From assembly GCA_903904755.1 (NCBI GenBank), contig CAIVDV010000024.1, positions 1 to 64,000 on the forward strand: DNA of 64,000 nucleotides. Reading direction: 5' to 3'. The notes beneath the pieces are model-generated. The model was not told the DNA's origin. It saw nothing but the letters and a program-made list of their open reading frames with translations, and did no database searches. Position numbers and translations under genes: made by a program. The stretch comes from an uncultured Acidobacteriaceae bacterium (GTDB lineage Bacteria; Acidobacteriota; Terriglobia; Terriglobales; Acidobacteriaceae). Positions 60,186 through 64,000 of this stretch are shown here, in pieces (position 1 is the first letter of the stretch; the number at the start of each line of letters is the position of its first letter).

Positions 60186-60647
60186 ATGTCCCGTCGTTTC
60201 CTTGCTTCCCTCGTCGCTCTCGTTCTGCTCCTGGCAGTTGGCACCGCCCTTGCCCAGGACAACTCCCGTCGTGGCCGCAAGTACAAATCCCTGCCACAGA
60301 CCGCCGATGTTGAAGTAACCGTCCTTCGGGACTCCAGCGGAAAGCCGGTTACCAACGCCTCGGTCATTTTCCATCCGGTCGTCAACGGGAAGCCGAAGGG
60401 CACCATGGAACTCAAGTCCGACGATGACGGCAAGGCGAAGCTCGATCTGCTCGAGATTGGAACCACCGTCCGCCTGCAGATCATTGCTCCCGGCTTCCAG
60501 ACCTACGGCGACGAGTACAAGATCGACAAGCAGAAGTACGCGATCGAGGTCCGCCTCAAGCGCCCCCAGGAGCAATACTCCATTTACAAGCAGCACGAAG
60601 GCGACAAGCCTGCCGAAGACAAGCCCGCTCCGCAGCCCAAGCTCTAG
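60186..60647 (+). CDS. Exported carboxypeptidase-regulatory-like domain protein
   Basis: The protein is 153 aa. Signal peptide MSRRFLASLVALVLLLAVGTALAQ, then one CarboxypepD_reg-like beta-sandwich (ADVEVTVLRDSSGKPVTNASVIF to LQIIAPGFQTYGDEYKI), and a Lys/Pro/Glu-rich tail. The fold is the same as that found at the start of the TonB receptors in this window, here alone. It may bind a cell-surface partner; no enzyme site is visible. The SDR gene follows by 29 bp. Confidence 0.8.
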   Translation: MSRRFLASLVALVLLLAVGTALAQDNSRRGRKYKSLPQTADVEVTVLRDSSGKPVTNASVIFHPVVNGKPKGTMELKSDDDGKAKLDLLEIGTTVRLQIIAPGFQTYGDEYKIDKQKYAIEVRLKRPQEQYSIYKQHEGDKPAEDKPAPQPKL

Positions 60648-60676
60648 CCCCCGCAGCCCTCTCCGCCGGAGCACCC

Positions 60677-61414
60677 ATGCCCGCCCAGCCTCTGCTCGGC
60701 AAATCGGCACTCGTCACCGGTGGCGCTCGCCGCATTGGCCGCGCCATCGCTCTTGCCTTCGCGGCCGCTGGTGCCAATGTAGCCATCACCTGGCGGACTT
60801 CCCCCGACGAGGCGGAGGCTACTGCCGCCGATATCCGCTGCTTCGGCGTCCAGGCCCTCGCGCTTCCCATGGATCTCTGCGACCCGGCGAGCGTCCACGC
60901 TGCCGTCTCAGAGGCCGCCGGTTCCTTCGGAGGCCTCGACATCCTCGTGAACAACGCCGGCGTCTTTCACTCCGCCCCGCTCGACCAGCTCAGCGTCGAG
61001 CAGTGGGACGAGGCCTTCGCCACCAACACCCGCGGCCCATTCCTCGTCGCCCGCGCCGCTCTCCCATGGCTCCGAGGTTCCCAGGGGCGCATCATCAATC
61101 TTGGCTCCCTAGGAGCAACCCATCCATGGGCCTCCCACGCCCACTACTGCGCGTCAAAAGCCGCTCTCGAAATGCTCACCCGCACCATGGCCAAGTCTTT
61201 CGCCCCCCAGGTCAGCGTCAACCTCGTCGCGCCTGGCTGGGTTGAGATGGCTTCCGAGGACAGGGAAGTGGCCGACCGTTTTGCCGCGCGCACCCCCATG
61301 GGTCGCAACGGAGCTGCGGAAGAAATCGCCTCTGCTGTGCTGTTTTTTGCTACAGGCCCGCACTTCATCACCGGCCAGTCTCTTGCGGTTGACGGTGGCC
61401 TGGGCCTCACCTAG
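60677..61414 (+). CDS. Short-chain dehydrogenase, pteridine-reductase-like
   Basis: The protein is 245 aa. NAD(P) motif ALVTGGARRIGRAIALAFAAAG: the RRIG form, with Arg in place of the usual Gly-x-Gly, is typical of pteridine reductase and FolM-type members and favours NADPH. NNAGVF, the catalytic Ser in NLGSLGA and the Y-x3-K in HYCASKAALE are present, and it ends with VDGGLGLT. It may reduce dihydropterins, but a generic sugar or acyl SDR cannot be excluded. It converges on the next gene with a 7-bp gap. Confidence 0.82.
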   Translation: MPAQPLLGKSALVTGGARRIGRAIALAFAAAGANVAITWRTSPDEAEATAADIRCFGVQALALPMDLCDPASVHAAVSEAAGSFGGLDILVNNAGVFHSAPLDQLSVEQWDEAFATNTRGPFLVARAALPWLRGSQGRIINLGSLGATHPWASHAHYCASKAALEMLTRTMAKSFAPQVSVNLVAPGWVEMASEDREVADRFAARTPMGRNGAAEEIASAVLFFATGPHFITGQSLAVDGGLGLT

Positions 61415-61421
61415 CCTGCTG

Positions 61422-62258
61422 TCAGCGGCCGAAAAGCTTTCCCAGCCAGCTCTTCTTTGTGCTTTCGCCGCCCCGTTTCGGAGCTGATTGCAGCGTTTCC
61501 TGGAACTTCAGAGGAGCGTCATCCCACACCCCCACCGGCTCCGGCTGGGTCGGCAACTTCGTGCCTGTTACCGCCGCCATCGGGTTTTCCACGCAGAGCC
61601 GCCGCGCCGTCTCTTCGCCCGCGCGTTTGGCCACGTACTCATACGCCTTCTTCATGTGCGGCGGACGCCACTCCATGTGATGCGCATCCGTCGCCAGGAA
61701 GTGAATCCAGTTGCGGTCCAGCAACTGGTTGCTGAAGGCCTCAGCCTGCTGGCCAAACCGCCCGTACAGTGCCGATGCCGTTACCTGCACCAGGCTCCCG
61801 GCCCGCATCCAGTCCGCCATCATCTTGGGATTCCGCACAATCACCGGGTTGCGCTCGGGATGCGTAATCACGCAGGTGTAGCCCACCCCATGCAGCCGCT
61901 GCAGCGCCTCGCCCAGTTGCGGCGGAATTGCCATCTCCGGGAACTCCACCATCAGGTAGCCCTTCCCGTCAATGGAGTATTTCAGCGGATTCTTCAGCGC
62001 GTCGTGAATGTTCTCCGCGTTCAGGTGGAAGTCGCAGGCCATCACCAGCTTTACCCGATCGCCCAGCCGCTCCTGGATCTCTTCCATCCGCTCCTGATTC
62101 ACCTTGGCGCGATACGCAAAACTGTCGCTTGCATGCGGAGTGCACACAATGTGCGTTACTCCTTCTGCAATCGACTCCTCAGCCAGCGCCAGAGATTCCT
62201 CCAGCGAGCCTGCTCCATCATCAACGCCGTAAATCAGGTGGTAATGAATATCGATCAT
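61422..62258 (-). CDS. PHP-family tyrosine phosphatase, CpsB/YwqE-like
   Basis: The protein is 278 aa from the ATG at 62258. PHP metal motifs are DIHYHLIYGVDDGAGS at the N terminus, THIVCTPHA, FPEMAIPP, VITHPERNP and ATDAHHMEWR. These match the manganese-dependent tyrosine phosphatases that control bacterial polysaccharide tyrosine kinases. The final 45 residues (with a Lys/Gly-rich end SWLGKLFGR) are an extra tail, perhaps membrane-associated. No cognate kinase is in the window. Confidence 0.85.
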   Translation of the reverse strand: MIDIHYHLIYGVDDGAGSLEESLALAEESIAEGVTHIVCTPHASDSFAYRAKVNQERMEEIQERLGDRVKLVMACDFHLNAENIHDALKNPLKYSIDGKGYLMVEFPEMAIPPQLGEALQRLHGVGYTCVITHPERNPVIVRNPKMMADWMRAGSLVQVTASALYGRFGQQAEAFSNQLLDRNWIHFLATDAHHMEWRPPHMKKAYEYVAKRAGEETARRLCVENPMAAVTGTKLPTQPEPVGVWDDAPLKFQETLQSAPKRGGESTKKSWLGKLFGR

Positions 62259-62334
62259 CGTCGTCCAGTCCGTTGTGCCAAACAAAAGGGGGAAGTGCAG
62301 GCATCAGGTCACAGCGCGCTTCAGGGTTGACCCG

Positions 62335-63036
62335 TCAAACGCCCTGCCCGGCCAGCGATGCAATCATTGAGGCAAAAATCTTGAGGCCATCCGCCGAGCC
62401 CAGCAACTCCTCGCTCGACCGATCCGGGTGCGGCATCATTCCCAGCACGTTCCGTCCCTGATTCAGGATGCCCGCGATATTTTCGAGCGATCCATTCGGG
62501 TTTGCCTCTGCCGTGATCTCTCCGGCCGGCGTCGAGTACCGGAAGGCAATCCGGTCTTCCGCCTCCAGCGCCTTCAGCGTCTCGGCATCGCAGTAGTAGT
62601 TGCCTTCCATGTGCCCGATGGGAATCTGCAGCACCTCGCCCGGTTTCAACTGGCTGGTAAACGGGGTGTTGGTCGTTTCGGTGCGCAGGTGCACCTGCTT
62701 GCAGATGTATTTCAGCCCGGCATTGCGCATCAGCGCGCCCGGCAGCAATCCTGACTCGGTCAGGATCTGGAAGCCGTTGCAGATGCCCAGCACCAGCCCG
62801 CCCCCGGCCGCAAACTTCTTCACCGACTGCATTACTGGCGAAAACCGCGCAATCGCGCCCGTGCGCAGGTAGTCGCCATAGGCAAAGCCGCCCGGCACCA
62901 GCACCGCATCCACTCCCTGCAAATCCTCGCTGTCGTGCCATAGAAAAGTGCAGGGCGCACCGGCCACTTCCGACAGCGCGTTGTACGTATCGTGATCACA
63001 ATTGGAGCCGGGGAAGACTAGAACGCCAAATTTCAT
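62335..63036 (-). CDS. purQ: Phosphoribosylformylglycinamidine synthase, glutaminase subunit
   Basis: The protein is 233 aa. It starts [18 protein letters not shown], has [16 protein letters not shown] and the nucleophile C86 in VLGICNGFQ, and the His of [12 protein letters not shown] with Glu two residues later. It hydrolyses glutamine and channels ammonia to PurL in purine synthesis. TAACCT ends 7 nt before the ATG, another possible leaderless arrangement. PurS and PurL are not seen here. Confidence 0.95.
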   Translation of the reverse strand: MKFGVLVFPGSNCDHDTYNALSEVAGAPCTFLWHDSEDLQGVDAVLVPGGFAYGDYLRTGAIARFSPVMQSVKKFAAGGGLVLGICNGFQILTESGLLPGALMRNAGLKYICKQVHLRTETTNTPFTSQLKPGEVLQIPIGHMEGNYYCDAETLKALEAEDRIAFRYSTPAGEITAEANPNGSLENIAGILNQGRNVLGMMPHPDRSSEELLGSADGLKIFASMIASLAGQGV

Positions 63037-63194
63037 GTCTATTAGGTTAGCAGGAAGTTGCCACAATCGTGCCCCGCTGTTACTCGCAGATACGACCAGA
63101 ATCGACCGGTCCCCGCCCAAACGGACGAACCCCCAGCTGAACCCAACGCGCGGGTCGGTACAACTGGGGAAATCGTCTTGCCCAATGGGCGCGG

Positions 63195-63842
63195 TTATGC
63201 CGCTTCGGCTGGTGGTTTCAACTCCTGCTTAGAGTTGCTGCCGTTGCTGGAGGTACCCGGCTGCGGCGTAATAATCGGCCCCCGCGGCGGAGCATCCGGA
63301 CCCGCTTCTGAGGTCAGCAGCCGCTGCAGAACAGGCATGGAACCGCGCTTTTCCTCGACAAAGTCAACTCCATCCACCGTCAGCGTGAAATCCGAATTAT
63401 CCGCCCGGGTAATGTAGCCCTTCTTCTGCAGATACCAGATTGTAAAGTCCAGGTACTCGCGCGGGAATCCCATCTTGTCTTCCATCAGCGCCAGCGAAAT
63501 CGCCGGATTTGAGGCATTCGTGCGGCGCTGGAAGTACAGCAACCCAAGCACGGCCAGGCGCCGGTTCAGCTCCCCGTCCATGCTGTCCATAAAATCAACA
63601 GAGGTAGAAAGCTGATCCTCTCCCCCCGTAGGCCCCAGCAGAGTCTCGTCGTAACGGAGGCGTGTCTCCGGGTTCGACAGCACATCGTATGCCTTGGTGA
63701 GAAGCATGAACTTTTCGGGGTCCGCCATCGTTGGGTGATCCGGGTGGTAGCGGTTGGCTAGAAAGCGGTAGACGCGGGCAATTGTCTCCTGCTCGGCATT
63801 CGGGCTAATCTGCAGAAACTCGTAATAGTTTGTCTTGTTCAA
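63195..63842 (-). CDS. J-domain protein with a C-terminal winged-helix-like region
   Basis: The protein is 215 aa. The J domain (1-65) contains the HPD tripeptide H33-P34-D35 in [19 protein letters not shown]. The middle region (about 90-165) looks like a winged helix ([41 protein letters not shown]). A Pro/Ser/Asn-rich tail follows. It should stimulate a DnaK ATPase; the winged helix hints at a regulatory partner. It is about 160 bp downstream of purQ on the same strand. Confidence 0.85.
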   Translation of the reverse strand: MNKTNYYEFLQISPNAEQETIARVYRFLANRYHPDHPTMADPEKFMLLTKAYDVLSNPETRLRYDETLLGPTGGEDQLSTSVDFMDSMDGELNRRLAVLGLLYFQRRTNASNPAISLALMEDKMGFPREYLDFTIWYLQKKGYITRADNSDFTLTVDGVDFVEEKRGSMPVLQRLLTSEAGPDAPPRGPIITPQPGTSSNGSNSKQELKPPAEAA

Positions 63843-64000
63843 GGCGTGTTTCCCATCCGGGAGAAAGGATTTGGTCGTTCCAGGGGGTAGTGCGGTATTC
63901 CTGTCCAGTGGCTGGTTCCACAGGTGCTTCGGCGGAGGTTCAATCGGGGGGGGAAGTGAACGCCCGGAATCGAGCCTGACTCACAAACAGTTGGCTTTCT
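63843..64000. other. Terminal 158 bp without a visible gene
   Basis: No open frame with coding character crosses the right edge. It presumably holds the promoter of the J-domain gene; I see no clear -35/-10 pair. Confidence 0.4.

Overview
This 64 kb window is high-GC, densely coded bacterial chromosome. It most likely comes from an acidobacterium of the Terriglobia/Acidobacteriaceae type. The evidence is a very large Oar-like TonB-dependent receptor with an N-terminal carboxypeptidase-regulatory-like domain, the hopanoid radical SAM enzyme HpnJ, many exported proteins ending their signal peptides in AQ/AQQ, type-B succinate dehydrogenase and ADP-heptose (LPS) genes. This placement is inference from gene content; there is no rRNA, tRNA, CRISPR array, insertion sequence or phage in the window.

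Layout. 1-3.7 kb: end of a TolC-like efflux protein, then hpnJ with two overlapping EmrE-like half-transporters. 3.8-9.9 kb: rdgB, the sdhC-DUF1569-sdhA-sdhB operon and an exported M19 dipeptidase. 10-15 kb: a glutaryl-CoA-dehydrogenase-like enzyme, a secreted protein, MlaF/MlaE lipid-transport subunits and glutamate decarboxylase. 15.3-16 kb: a DUF433/DUF5615 toxin-antitoxin pair whose toxin is frameshifted by a 7-bp repeat. 16-20.4 kb: a PDZ-containing sensor kinase and its NtrC-type regulator behind a probable sigma-54 promoter. 20.6-23.3 kb: divergent araD and a GH127-like arabinofuranosidase. 23.3-25.1 kb: an ECF sigma factor, a membrane regulator and a Spy/CpxP-like protein. 25.3-31.8 kb: glycerate kinase, a hydrolase, an M20 peptidase, glutathione peroxidase, a pentapeptide protein and a YyaL-like thioredoxin-fold protein. 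31.8-34.7 kb: MscS, then a tandem array of four paralogous exported helical proteins. 34.8-41.4 kb: a fused branched-chain 2-oxoacid dehydrogenase E1 and an ADP-heptose gene set (GT9, hldD, gmhA, hldE). 41.4-45.6 kb: a pseudo-hydrolase and the gap-pgk-tpiA operon. 45.9-49.2 kb: a P-loop kinase, a DinB protein and a GH63-like hydrolase. 49.3-56.6 kb: a cobalamin riboswitch with btuB, then the Oar-like receptor. 56.7-57.7 kb: a second toxin-antitoxin pair with a palindromic operator. 57.8-60 kb: groES-groL with a CIRCE-like operator. 60-64 kb: a regulatory-domain protein, an SDR, a PHP phosphatase, purQ and a J-domain protein.

How the genes fit together. Several loci serve the envelope: HpnJ with a possible flippase pair, Mla, ADP-heptose, the ECF/Spy module, MscS, the TonB receptors and the tandem exported family. 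B12 uptake (riboswitch plus btuB) would supply B12-type radical SAM chemistry such as HpnJ. Two sigma-54-like promoters flank the kinase/regulator/araD region, which suggests local control by the NtrC-type protein. Several genes have a TANNNT -10-like box ending 6-7 nt before the ATG, which suggests leaderless mRNAs. The least explained system is the four-gene tandem array at 32.8-34.7 kb.
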